DNA of 64,000 nucleotides from JAABPW01 sp037132275 (GTDB taxonomy: Bacteria > Verrucomicrobiota > Kiritimatiellia > CAIKKV01 > CAITUY01), in NCBI GenBank assembly GCA_037132275.1, contig JBAXPK010000009.1, positions 3,301-67,300 of the forward strand, read 5' to 3'. A program made the position numbers and the translations under genes. The notes beneath the pieces are model-generated. The model had not been told where the DNA came from and made no database searches. It saw nothing but the letters and a program-made list of their open reading frames with translations. How positions within the stretch are numbered: the first letter of the stretch is position 1; every line of letters begins with the position of its first letter. Positions 1 through 7,900 of this stretch are shown here, piece by piece.

Positions 1-1097
1 CGCCCGCTGACGAGACTGCCGTTTTTCCATAGGCCGGTAATCTGGCCGCCGTTGACAAAGGTGTAGGTTCCTTCCCCGGTCATGGAGTCATTTTTCCACT
101 GGCCGGTATATTTATCGCCATTCGCAAACGTCTCAGTTCCGGTGCCGTTCCGGGCGTCCTTAGACCAGGCGCCGTCATAGTCGGCGCCGCTGGGGAAACT
201 CAACCGGCCCGGACCGTCTTTCCTGCCGTTGAGCAACTGGCCCGTATATCGTGAGCCATCGGAAAAGGTGATGTTCGTTGACAGGGTGGGGGTTTCGATT
301 TTCAGCACAACAGGCGTAACAACAGGCGTAACAACGGGCTTTACAACGGGCTTTACGACCGGCTGGACCGGCTGAGCGGGTTGGGTAGCAGATTTAGGTG
401 TAGATTTTTCGGCGGGTTTCTTGGTGTGGCCGAAAAGCCTGGCCATGAATGAGGGTTGGCCGGGTTTCATGGCTGTGATGGCGGACTTGGCATTGCGCTC
501 CTCCGCGATTGCGAGCGGGGTCTGGTTATTCGTGTCGGTAATCGATGGGTCGGCTCCATGACTCAGGAGCAATGACGCAATGTCGCCTGCGTCCGCATAG
601 CCCGCCCAGTGGAGCGGGGTGAACCCGTTCATCGCCTTCACATTGATGGTGGCGCCTGACTGGATCAGAAGTTTGCAGAGCGGGAAGTTTTTATTGTAAG
701 CCGCCCAATGGAGCGCGGTGGAACCCTTGGTGGTCACGGCATTGACGTTGGCGCCCTTCTTGACGAGATAGACCGCCACGTCTTGAAAGTCCTTGTTGAC
801 GGCGCAATGCAACGGCGTCAGGCCGCCTTCCGTGGCGAGATTCACCTCGGCACCGGCGGTTACCAGGGCCTTGACGATCTCCAGGTTGCCCTGAATGGAG
901 GCGAGTATCAGGGGGGTGGTTCCGTCGGCGTCTTTGGCGTTCAGGACATCCGCCCCGGCGCCGCTGATGATGGTTTTGATTTGCGGAAGATCCTTCTCCT
1001 TGATGGCATTGTGAAGCGCCCCGGCATCACAGTTGCGTGCGGTTACCCCAAGGAATACGAGGCCGACCAAGAGAGCGATGAAAAAATATTTCAGCAT
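1..1097 (-). CDS. Secreted ankyrin-repeat plus MORN-repeat protein (3' end outside window)
   Basis: The minus-strand frame is open from ATG at 1097 to the window edge (about 365 codons), so the C-terminus is missing. Residues 1-25 form a hydrophobic signal peptide. About five ankyrin repeats follow (motifs such as DGTTPLILAS, GGLTPLHCAV, GSTALHWAAY, GFTPLHWAGY, NQTPLAIAEE). After a Pro/Val/Lys-rich linker come MORN-type repeats (YTGQLLNGRKDGPGRLSF, YTGQWKNDSMTGEGTY). Ankyrin repeats bind proteins and MORN repeats are often envelope- or lipid-associated, so a periplasmic scaffold is a reasonable inference. An AAGGA ribosome site precedes the ATG. It is divergent from hisH. Confidence 0.85.
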   Translation of the reverse strand, partial: MLKYFFIALLVGLVFLGVTARNCDAGALHNAIKEKDLPQIKTIISGAGADVLNAKDADGTTPLILASIQGNLEIVKALVTAGAEVNLATEGGLTPLHCAVNKDFQDVAVYLVKKGANVNAVTTKGSTALHWAAYNKNFPLCKLLIQSGATINVKAMNGFTPLHWAGYADAGDIASLLLSHGADPSITDTNNQTPLAIAEERNAKSAITAMKPGQPSFMARLFGHTKKPAEKSTPKSATQPAQPVQPVVKPVVKPVVTPVVTPVVLKIETPTLSTNITFSDGSRYTGQLLNGRKDGPGRLSFPSGADYDGAWSKDARNGTGTETFANGDKYTGQWKNDSMTGEGTYTFVNGGQITGLWKNGSLVSG

Positions 1098-1190
1098 GTA
1101 TCATTCCTTTTTTTTGAAACTCTTTCTCGACAAGAGCGGGATGTAAGATAAGACTATGAACCCCGAAATGCAAGGAGGGGTTGGTGGGAA

Positions 1191-1814
1191 ATGATCGCGA
1201 TTGTTGACTATAAAGCCGGGAACTTGACCAGTGTGAAACTGGCGTTTGAGGCCATTGGAGTGGAGGCGGTCATCACCGACCGGCCGGAGACCATTCTTCA
1301 GGCGGATCGGGTGGTATTTCCCGGGGTGGGCGCCGCAGGCGCGTCGATGCGGAACCTGTCGGAGTTGAACCTGGTCGATGCGCTTCGAACCGTGGTGGCG
1401 AGGGGGACCCCTTTCCTCGGTATTTGCGTTGGGATGCAGGTTTTGTTTGACCGATCCGAAGAGGATGGCGGCACGCCGACGTTAGGGTTTATTCCCGGCG
1501 AGGTTCGATTGTTTCGTCCCGTAGAGCCCGCCGACAAGGTTCCTCAAATCGGATGGAATGCCGTGCGGTTCCGCCGTTCTCACCCGGTGTTTGCCGGGGT
1601 TGAGAGTGAAACCGAATTCTATTTTGTGCATAGTTACTACCCGACGGCAAAGAATTCGACCGATTGTGTGGGGACGACGGATTATGCGGGGGTGGAGTTC
1701 ACCTCCGTTGTGGGCCGTGATAATCTTGTGGCGACACAGTTCCACATTGAGAAATCGGGGCGCGTCGGGTTGAAGGTGTTTGAAAACTTCAGTCGATGGG
1801 ATGGACAATGCTGA
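1191..1814 (+). CDS. hisH: Imidazole glycerol phosphate synthase, glutamine amidotransferase subunit
   Basis: This 207-aa class I glutamine amidotransferase makes ammonia from glutamine and passes it to HisF for IGP and AICAR formation in histidine synthesis. The triad is visible: nucleophile Cys79 in GICVGMQ, His185 and Glu187 in QFHIEKSG. The N-terminus IAIVDYKAGNLTSV is typical of HisH and the length is normal. The ATG is preceded by AAGGAGG. It overlaps hisF by 7 bp, consistent with translational coupling of the heterodimer. No other his genes are in the window, so the pair may be a remnant of a dispersed his regulon. Confidence 0.95.
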   Translation: MIAIVDYKAGNLTSVKLAFEAIGVEAVITDRPETILQADRVVFPGVGAAGASMRNLSELNLVDALRTVVARGTPFLGICVGMQVLFDRSEEDGGTPTLGFIPGEVRLFRPVEPADKVPQIGWNAVRFRRSHPVFAGVESETEFYFVHSYYPTAKNSTDCVGTTDYAGVEFTSVVGRDNLVATQFHIEKSGRVGLKVFENFSRWDGQC

Positions 1815-2587
1815 CGAAACGAATCATTCCCTGCCTGGATGTCCGCAACAAGAAGGTCACCAAAGGCGTCAAATTCCAGAACAACGTGGTTCTGGGCGAT
1901 GCGGTCGAGCTGGCGACGAAATACTACGACGAAGGCTGCGACGAGTTGGTGTTTTATGATATCACCGCCTCGGCCGAACGCCGCCCGATTGACATTGAGA
2001 TGGTGCGCGAGGTGGCGCGGGCCATTCACATTCCTTTTGCGGTGGGCGGCGGGATTTCCAATCTGTCCGATATGTCGCGGGTATTGCTGGCCGGTGCGGA
2101 GAAGATATCGGTCAATTCCCTGGCGGTGGTGAATCCGCAAATCATTGCGGATGGAGCCAAGGCCTTTGGATCCCAGTGCATCGTGTTGGGTATGGATCCC
2201 GTCCGGGTGGAGAATGATCCGCGGTTTCCGAGTGGATACGAGATTACCACCCGCGGTTTCCGCGAGCGAACCGGCATGGATGCGCTGGCCTGGGCGCGGC
2301 AAGCTGAGGATTTGGGCGTTGGCGAGATCGTCGTCAATTCGGTGGATGCGGATGGGATGAGAACCGGGTATGAACTTATCCTGACACGCCTGATCGCCGA
2401 GGCGGTCCGCATCCCGGTTGTGGCCTCCGGCGGGGCAGGGAAACCGTCTCACCTGGCCGATGCTTTCACAATAGGCAAGGCCGATGCCGCGATCATTGCC
2501 GGCATGATTCACACCGGCGAATACACCATTCCGCAAATCAAAAAAGAGTTGATCGCGGCCGGTGTTCCTATACGAAAAAGATGGTAA
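1808..2587 (+). CDS. hisF: Imidazole glycerol phosphate synthase, cyclase subunit
   Basis: A 259-aa TIM-barrel cyclase that uses PRFAR and ammonia from HisH. I start it at ATG 1808 (MLTKRIIPCLDV), which matches HisF family N-termini, rather than at an in-frame ATG 12 nt upstream. Catalytic Asp candidates lie in PCLDV and in VLGMDPV; phosphate-binding loops are AVGGGI and VASGGAG. The segments ITASAERR and DADGMRTGY differ slightly from the common ITASSEGR and DGTKxGY but sit in the right places. HisF-like pairs also serve in sugar amidination, but no such partner gene is nearby, so histidine synthesis is the simpler reading. Confidence 0.94.
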   Translation: MLTKRIIPCLDVRNKKVTKGVKFQNNVVLGDAVELATKYYDEGCDELVFYDITASAERRPIDIEMVREVARAIHIPFAVGGGISNLSDMSRVLLAGAEKISVNSLAVVNPQIIADGAKAFGSQCIVLGMDPVRVENDPRFPSGYEITTRGFRERTGMDALAWARQAEDLGVGEIVVNSVDADGMRTGYELILTRLIAEAVRIPVVASGGAGKPSHLADAFTIGKADAAIIAGMIHTGEYTIPQIKKELIAAGVPIRKRW

Positions 2588-2625
2588 TTCTAAATTAGCT
2601 TGATCGTCTAGCTGATTTTGAGATT

Positions 2626-3024
2626 ATGTATCCCATGACAGCGTTACTCCAAAACGAGATTCTGGATTTTCTCAAGCAGCGCTTGCTTCCTGAGATTGGC
2701 GAGATACGAAAAGATCTGGATGCTTTTCGCGTTCAAACCCAGGCTGATTTCAAAGTCATCAATGGTCGACTCGATGAGATGGATAAGCGTTTCGAGCAAA
2801 TGGACAAGCGTTTTGAGCAGGTAGACAAGCGTTTTGAGCAGGTAGACAAGCGTTTCGAGCAGGTAGACAAGCGGCTCGAGCAGTTGGATAAGCGCATGGA
2901 CATGATGACTTTTGAGATGCATGAATTGAAGGGTGAAATGCGCGAAGTGCGTTCCTATGCCTTTACGACACGCATGAGCGAAACTCATTATGCCGTTCGT
3001 GACAAACCGAGGCCAAAATCCTGA
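2626..3024 (+). CDS. Small coiled-coil protein with in-frame 21-bp repeats
   Basis: A 132-aa protein of unknown function, dominated by a coiled coil. Residues 50-90 are tandem seven-residue units of the form (M/V)DKRFEQ, each encoded by a 21-bp repeat. A C-terminal segment RSYAFTTRMSETHYAV follows. No signal peptide or membrane segment is seen. Proteins with the same DKRFEQ heptads are widespread, mostly annotated hypothetical, and probably oligomerise. Start may be ATG 2626 or ATG 2635. It lies 38 nt after hisF and converges on tatD, which it overlaps at the 3' end. Confidence 0.7.
   Translation: MYPMTALLQNEILDFLKQRLLPEIGEIRKDLDAFRVQTQADFKVINGRLDEMDKRFEQMDKRFEQVDKRFEQVDKRFEQVDKRLEQLDKRMDMMTFEMHELKGEMREVRSYAFTTRMSETHYAVRDKPRPKS
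2779..2895 (+). repeat. Tandem 21-bp repeat inside coiled-coil gene
   Basis: Five and a half units begin at 2779, 2800, 2821, 2842, 2863 and 2884. The unit is close to GTAGACAAGCGTTTTGAGCA plus G. The length is a multiple of three, so gain or loss of units changes coiled-coil length by one heptad without a frameshift. Units 2821 and 2842 differ at a single base, suggesting recent duplication. Confidence 0.9.
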
Positions 3025-3812
3025 TCCCAGAGCCCTTCTGCGTTCCGTTTTGTGATTTCCGCCAACTCCTGCCCGGGAACATTCCTGACCTTCGCAACCG
3101 CTGTTAAAACGGCTGTCAAATGGGCCGGCTCGTTGATGGGATGACCATCGGTTTCCCGCAGGATGGTTGTTACAGGAGACAGGGATGGAGTCAGATCCGG
3201 GGCATCCGTCTCAATCAGCAGGCGATCTAGCGGAACGGCCGCCATGGCTTCCCGTCCCTTGCGGTTTTGTTCGAAGGTGATGGCGCCGGAGAAGGAAAAG
3301 AAGGCTCCTCGGCGTACCAGCGGCGCCACGAGTTCGCTGGATCCGGAATACGAATGAAGCGCAAATCCGTGGGCGGGCCAGCCTTTTGAGTCCAGCAACT
3401 CCATCAGTCGGCCCCAGGCGCGGCGGCAATGGATCGAAACCGGCCGTTGCAGTTCATTGGCGAGATGGATTTGTGCCAGGAAGACGAACTCCTGATCGGC
3501 GAAGGTCGACTTGTCCAGCGCGTGATCAAGTCCGATTTCCCCTACAGCGGCTGAACTGGCGGTCAGGATGCTGGCAAGGGAATCGAGCCAGTGCTCCGAT
3601 CGTTCGCCGCTATACCGGGGGTGCAGTCCGTATGAGAGATGAACCCCGGGAAAGCGCCTGGCAATGTCCGGTAATGAGATCCAGTCCTGCTCGCAACTGC
3701 CACAGCACATCAATCCCGCCACGCCGGCGGCCGTGGCGCGCTCCATGGCGGCGTCAAGGTGCGGGAAGAGGCGTGCATCCTGCAAATGACAATGGGCATC
3801 GAAGAGCGGCAT
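2988..3812 (-). CDS. tatD: TatD family metal-dependent deoxyribonuclease
   Basis: A 274-aa TatD/YcfH-like TIM-barrel metallohydrolase. Metal ligands are visible as HxH in DAHCHL near the N-terminus, Glu in GEIGLDH, His in SIHCRR, His in HSYSG and Asp in ETDAPDLTP. TatD enzymes are 3'-5' exonucleases linked to DNA repair and turnover. I chose ATG 3812 because the family motif follows at once; the longer frame reads through a low-complexity repeat (FWILD-like) that is not part of the domain. It converges on the coiled-coil gene and diverges from the LplT-like gene. HSYSG replaces the more usual HCFSG. Confidence 0.9.
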   Translation of the reverse strand: MPLFDAHCHLQDARLFPHLDAAMERATAAGVAGLMCCGSCEQDWISLPDIARRFPGVHLSYGLHPRYSGERSEHWLDSLASILTASSAAVGEIGLDHALDKSTFADQEFVFLAQIHLANELQRPVSIHCRRAWGRLMELLDSKGWPAHGFALHSYSGSSELVAPLVRRGAFFSFSGAITFEQNRKGREAMAAVPLDRLLIETDAPDLTPSLSPVTTILRETDGHPINEPAHLTAVLTAVAKVRNVPGQELAEITKRNAEGLWDQDFGLGLSRTA

Positions 3813-3821
3813 AAAAGACAG

Positions 3822-3852
3822 TATCCAGAATTCAGTGTCCAGAATCCAGAAT
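3822..3852. repeat. Dispersed ATTCTGGA-type microrepeat
   Basis: A short run of the decamer family CAGAATCCAGAAT lies between tatD and the transporter gene. The same unit appears in longer, inverted form at 42501-42625. In translation it gives spurious FWILDS peptides. Confidence 0.6.
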
Positions 3853-3900
3853 ATGTTTCCTTTGCGGGCTTTGCGGGCTTCTGTTAAAAACCGTCCAGCC

Positions 3901-5190
3901 ATGAATGAAGTAACAGACAAAAACAGGGGTTCCGAGGATGATGCCGCGATTCTCAGGCATGCACGCGGCAAGTTCGCCTGCATGGCGGCTTCCTATGGGC
4001 TGGGTGTTTTCAACGATAACTTTTTCAAGCAGGCGGCATTGGTGTTGTTTGTGGCGACCGGTCACAATGAAATGCAGGGATATGCGTTGAGTGTCTTCAC
4101 ATTGCCCTTCATTTTATTTGCCGCCCCGGCGGGCTGGTGTGCGGACCGCTTTGCCAAATGTCATGTGGTGATGGCCGCCAAGTGGTTGGAATTATTGGCA
4201 ATGCTATTCGGCGCCGTGGGCATCTGTATGGGGAATTCGCCACTCATTTTCACCATGCTGTTCATCATGGGATTCCAGGCCACCCTGTTCAGCCCGGCCA
4301 TGAACGGATCCCTGCCCGACCTTTATCCGGAACGCTTTGTCACGCGTGCCAACGGGATTCTGCGAATGCTGGTGACTTTCGCGATTCTGGGGGGCGTGGC
4401 CGTGGCGGGGATGATGTTGGATCGCCAGGGACTGTACCGGGGGATTGATGCGGGCCGCTTGCTGGTGGCCGGAACGGTGGTGGCCGTGGCGATGGTGGGG
4501 GTGATGGTGAGTTACGGTGTGCCGCACCGGCCTGCCGCCAACCCGGCATTGCGGTTTCCCTGGAGTGGACCCTGGCATACCATTCAGGAACTTTTTGCCA
4601 CCCGCAAGGATCCGTTATTGGCTACCACGATATTTACAAATGTCTTTGTCTGGTTGGTCGGGTCACTGGGAATTCTGATCATCAACCCGCTGGGGATTAA
4701 CCAGTTTCACATGACCAAGACGATGACCAGTTACCTGATTGTGTGTCAGTTGGTGGGGCTTGCCGCAGGGGGAGTCATCAGCAGTCGCTTGATTCCCATT
4801 GGCCGCTGGTACCGGGTGGTCTGGCCGCTTTGTCTGGCCATGTCGCTGGTTATGGTGGCCATGGCCGGGGTGCCGATTCTGCCTGAAACCCTTCAGCGCC
4901 CGGCGCTCTTTGTGCTCATTTTCCTGCTGGGAAGTTTCGGCGGAGGGATTCTTATCCCCATGGAAAGCTTTCTGCAGATTCGCCCGCCAATCCATCGCAA
5001 AGGCGCCGTGCTGTCGGCTGTGAACTTCATTGTGTTTGCCGGAATTCTCTCGTCCGGGCTTCTCTCTAATTTCCTGAATGCGCATCTGCCGCCGACCTCT
5101 GCCTTTGGGGTGATGGGACTGGCTTCGCTCGTGATTTCCGGGGTGTTGTTTTTCTTGTTCCGGAAGCAGCAGGAAACGGTGGGGGGATGA
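3901..5190 (+). CDS. MFS transporter, LplT-like lysophospholipid carrier
   Basis: An approximately 429-aa major facilitator protein with about twelve hydrophobic segments. The N-terminal motif GVFNDNFFKQAALVLF is characteristic of the LplT group, which flips lysophospholipids across the inner membrane for reacylation. Start ATG 3901 (MNEVTDKN) is preferred because the upstream part of the frame derives from an intergenic repeat; ATG 3835 cannot be excluded. It overlaps the next gene by 4 bp (ATGA), which encodes an Aas-like acyltransferase/acyl-ACP synthetase, the functional partner of LplT in Escherichia coli. This strongly supports a lysophospholipid repair role. Confidence 0.85.
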   Translation: MNEVTDKNRGSEDDAAILRHARGKFACMAASYGLGVFNDNFFKQAALVLFVATGHNEMQGYALSVFTLPFILFAAPAGWCADRFAKCHVVMAAKWLELLAMLFGAVGICMGNSPLIFTMLFIMGFQATLFSPAMNGSLPDLYPERFVTRANGILRMLVTFAILGGVAVAGMMLDRQGLYRGIDAGRLLVAGTVVAVAMVGVMVSYGVPHRPAANPALRFPWSGPWHTIQELFATRKDPLLATTIFTNVFVWLVGSLGILIINPLGINQFHMTKTMTSYLIVCQLVGLAAGGVISSRLIPIGRWYRVVWPLCLAMSLVMVAMAGVPILPETLQRPALFVLIFLLGSFGGGILIPMESFLQIRPPIHRKGAVLSAVNFIVFAGILSSGLLSNFLNAHLPPTSAFGVMGLASLVISGVLFFLFRKQQETVGG

Positions 5191-7826
5191 GGTTGGGGGA
5201 AGAGAGCAACCGTCTGATATTTGTCTTGGTCCGAGGGCTTCTCAGGCTTCGGTATCATATTCGTGTGCAGGGACTCGATGCGATTGCGGCGCGAGGGCGG
5301 ACCGGTATTCTGTTTCTGCCGAATCATCCAGCCCTCATCGATCCGGTTATTATGATGTCACGGCTCTATCCCCGTTTCCGGCTACGGCCCCTGGCGGATC
5401 AGGATCAGGTGAACCGGCCGGGAGTTCGCTGGTTGGCTGAACAGATCAACGTCGTAACCATTCCTGATCCCGCCGTCTATGGAGGAGCCAGTCGCCAGGC
5501 GGTGGAGGAAGGCGTTGAAAAATGTATTGAGGCGCTGAAGTCGGGGAGCAACCTGTTGCTTTATCCGGCTGGTCACATTGCCCGCCAGCGGTACGAAGAC
5601 CTGGCCGGCGCCAGCGCGGTGGAGACCATTTTGGAGCGTCTCCCCGGGGTGCGTGTGGTTCTCGTGCAAACCCGCGGATTGTGGGGAAGCTCATTCAGTC
5701 GTGCCTCTGGGATGGCGCCAGCGTTGGGCAAAATATTCAAGAAGGGGATCCGGTCGCTTCTCGCCAACGGACTCTTCTTCTCGCCGCGTCGAAAGGTTGA
5801 TATCACGTTGTGCGAGCCCACCGACTTTCCCCGGACTGGTGGCCGGGCGGTGTTGAACCGGTATCTCGAGACCTTTTATAATCACGATGCCCCGCCTGCA
5901 TGGTACGTGCCTTATACCCGCTGGGAAAAGGGCGATGCCCATAAATTGCCCGAGCCGGTGCACGGGGCGACGGCCGGGGATCTCTCCGAAGTTCCGGCTG
6001 TTGTTCGGGACCAGGTGATCAAGCATCTGCGGGATCTGACAGGGCGTTCCTCGATCCAAGACGCGGATTCCCTGGCCCGGGATTTGAACCTCGACAGTCT
6101 TGCCCTGGTTGACTTGGGACTCTGGGTGGAAGCCGAGTTCGGGTTTCCGGTCAGCGATGGCGCCGGGATGGAAACGGTTGGGGATGTTCTGCTGGCTGCC
6201 CGGGGCTTTTCTGCGGCCCCCGTGAAACAGGAACTAAAACCTGTTTCCCCGTCTTGGTTCCCGGCTCAAGGTCGGAGAGGCGACATTGCGATTCCCGGAG
6301 GTGACATGCTGACTTCCGTCTTCCTCGCCCAAGCCCGTCAGGGGCTTGATCGTGTTGTGCTGGCAGACCAGACCGGCGGGGTGAAGACCTATAGGGATGT
6401 GATTACCGGGATTCTGGCGCTCAAGCCGCAGATCGAGCGATTACCCGGCGACATGGTCGGTATCATGCTCCCCGCCTCGGCGGGCGCCGGTGTGCTTTAT
6501 CTCGCCATCTTGTTTGCCGGCAAGACTCCCGTGATGGTGAACTGGACGGTAGGGGTTCGCAATATGACCCACTCCCTTGATCTTTTGGGTGTGAAGGCCG
6601 TGCTTACGGCGGGCCGCGTGGTTCAGAAAATAGAATCCCAGTCCGGCAACTTGGGGTCGCTCAAAGAGCGGTTTATGCTGGTGGAGGAACTGGCCAAGAG
6701 GATGGGAAAAGGGACCAAACTGAGGGCTTGGCTGGCGGCGCGGACGTTCTGGCGCCGGAGTTTATCTTCGGTGTCGGTTCGGGATACGGCGGTGGTTCTG
6801 TTCACGAGCGGTTCCGAGAGTCTGCCCAAGGCCGTGCCGCTGACCCATGCCAATCTTCTCGCGAATTTGCGCGACTTCACCAAAGTATTTCATTTTGCCA
6901 CGGAGGATCGCCTGATCGGCATTCTGCCCCCGTTTCATTCTTTCGGGCTGACCTGTACCCTGCTGTTGCCCTTGTGCAGCGGCATCCCGGTGGCGTATCA
7001 CCCCAATCCCACGGAAGGAGCCATGCTGGCGAGGTTGATTGAGGCGTATCGAATCACCCTGCTGGTGGGGACGCCCACGTTCCTGGGCGGGATTCTGAGG
7101 GCTGTGAAGGGGGCGGAGTTGGATTCCCTCCGTGCTGTCATAACCGGTGCCGAGAAATGCCCGGAGGCAGTCTTTGACCTGATTCATCGCCAGTGGCCGC
7201 AGCTGAAAGTCATTGAGGGCTATGGTATCACCGAGTGTTCGCCGGTCGTGTCAGCCAACGACGAAGCAAACCCGCAATCGGGCACGATTGGCAGGGCGCT
7301 TCCCTCGGTCGAGACGGCGCTGGTGGACGTGGAGACCGGGCGCCGAATCGAACCGGGTCGCCCGGGAATGCTGCTGGTGCGCGGGCCCAGTATTTTCGGG
7401 GGATATCTGAACTATGACGGCGCCTCGCCGTTTGTGGAGTTTGAGGGGAAGTCGTGGTACAGAACCGGCGACCTGGTGATGCAGCGACCGGATGGGATAC
7501 TGGTATTTTCCGGGCGGCTGAAGCGGTTCGTCAAACTGGGTGGCGAGATGATTTCGCTCCCTGCGATTGAGGAGGCGCTGGCGCGTTACTATGTGAAGCC
7601 GACCGATGAGGAGCCGGTGATTGCCGTCGAGGCGACGCCCGTTGATCTCAACCCGGAGCTGGTTCTCTTTACCATCCGGGAGTTGGATCGCGAGGAGGTC
7701 AACAACCGGATCAAGGAGGCAGGCCTGTCGCCCTTGCATAACATTCGTTTGATCCGCCGGGTCGAGAAAATTCCAGTTCTGGGCACGGGTAAAACCGACT
7801 ACCGGGCGTTGCGGGAACTTAGGTGA
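5187..7826 (+). CDS. Tripartite acyltransferase - acyl carrier - acyl-AMP ligase (Aas-like)
   Basis: An 879-aa protein with three domains. Residues 1-240 are a PlsC-type acyltransferase with the HX4D motif in LPNHPALID (His47, Asp52). Residues 265-330 are an acyl-carrier domain with the phosphopantetheine serine in LNLDSLALVD (Ser304). Residues 370-879 are an AMP-binding ligase with TSGSESLPK, GYGITECSP, YRTGDLV and GTGKTDYR. E. coli Aas (719 aa) has the acyltransferase and ligase but no embedded ACP, so this version may load acyl groups on its own carrier before transfer to lysophospholipid. It is translationally coupled to the LplT-like carrier. Cytoplasmic membrane face is the expected location. 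Confidence 0.9.
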   Translation: MRLGEESNRLIFVLVRGLLRLRYHIRVQGLDAIAARGRTGILFLPNHPALIDPVIMMSRLYPRFRLRPLADQDQVNRPGVRWLAEQINVVTIPDPAVYGGASRQAVEEGVEKCIEALKSGSNLLLYPAGHIARQRYEDLAGASAVETILERLPGVRVVLVQTRGLWGSSFSRASGMAPALGKIFKKGIRSLLANGLFFSPRRKVDITLCEPTDFPRTGGRAVLNRYLETFYNHDAPPAWYVPYTRWEKGDAHKLPEPVHGATAGDLSEVPAVVRDQVIKHLRDLTGRSSIQDADSLARDLNLDSLALVDLGLWVEAEFGFPVSDGAGMETVGDVLLAARGFSAAPVKQELKPVSPSWFPAQGRRGDIAIPGGDMLTSVFLAQARQGLDRVVLADQTGGVKTYRDVITGILALKPQIERLPGDMVGIMLPASAGAGVLYLAILFAGKTPVMVNWTVGVRNMTHSLDLLGVKAVLTAGRVVQKIESQSGNLGSLKERFMLVEELAKRMGKGTKLRAWLAARTFWRRSLSSVSVRDTAVVLFTSGSESLPKAVPLTHANLLANLRDFTKVFHFATEDRLIGILPPFHSFGLTCTLLLPLCSGIPVAYHPNPTEGAMLARLIEAYRITLLVGTPTFLGGILRAVKGAELDSLRAVITGAEKCPEAVFDLIHRQWPQLKVIEGYGITECSPVVSANDEANPQSGTIGRALPSVETALVDVETGRRIEPGRPGMLLVRGPSIFGGYLNYDGASPFVEFEGKSWYRTGDLVMQRPDGILVFSGRLKRFVKLGGEMISLPAIEEALARYYVKPTDEEPVIAVEATPVDLNPELVLFTIRELDREEVNNRIKEAGLSPLHNIRLIRRVEKIPVLGTGKTDYRALRELR

Positions 7827-7849
7827 TGCCATGGGCGGTCAGTTAATCC

Positions 7850-7865
7850 GCGAGCCTTCGCTCGC
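7850..7865. terminator. Intergenic hairpin between convergent genes
   Basis: GCGAGC, a CTTC loop and GCTCGC form a perfect 6-bp hairpin between the ligase gene and clpX. No T-run follows on either strand, so it may be a weak or bidirectional stabiliser rather than a classical intrinsic terminator. Confidence 0.35.
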
Positions 7866-7900
7866 CATCAACATCTTTCCGGCCTGACTGTCACCGACCC

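Noticed and set aside
708..1151. Plus-strand frame opposite the ankyrin gene
   Set aside because: The minus strand has a full signal peptide and ankyrin repeats here; the plus frame is a shadow.
1191..2587. HisH/HisF pair acting in sugar amidination (WbpG-type pathway)
   Set aside because: No WbpG-like amidotransferase or sugar genes are adjacent; ordinary histidine synthesis is enough.
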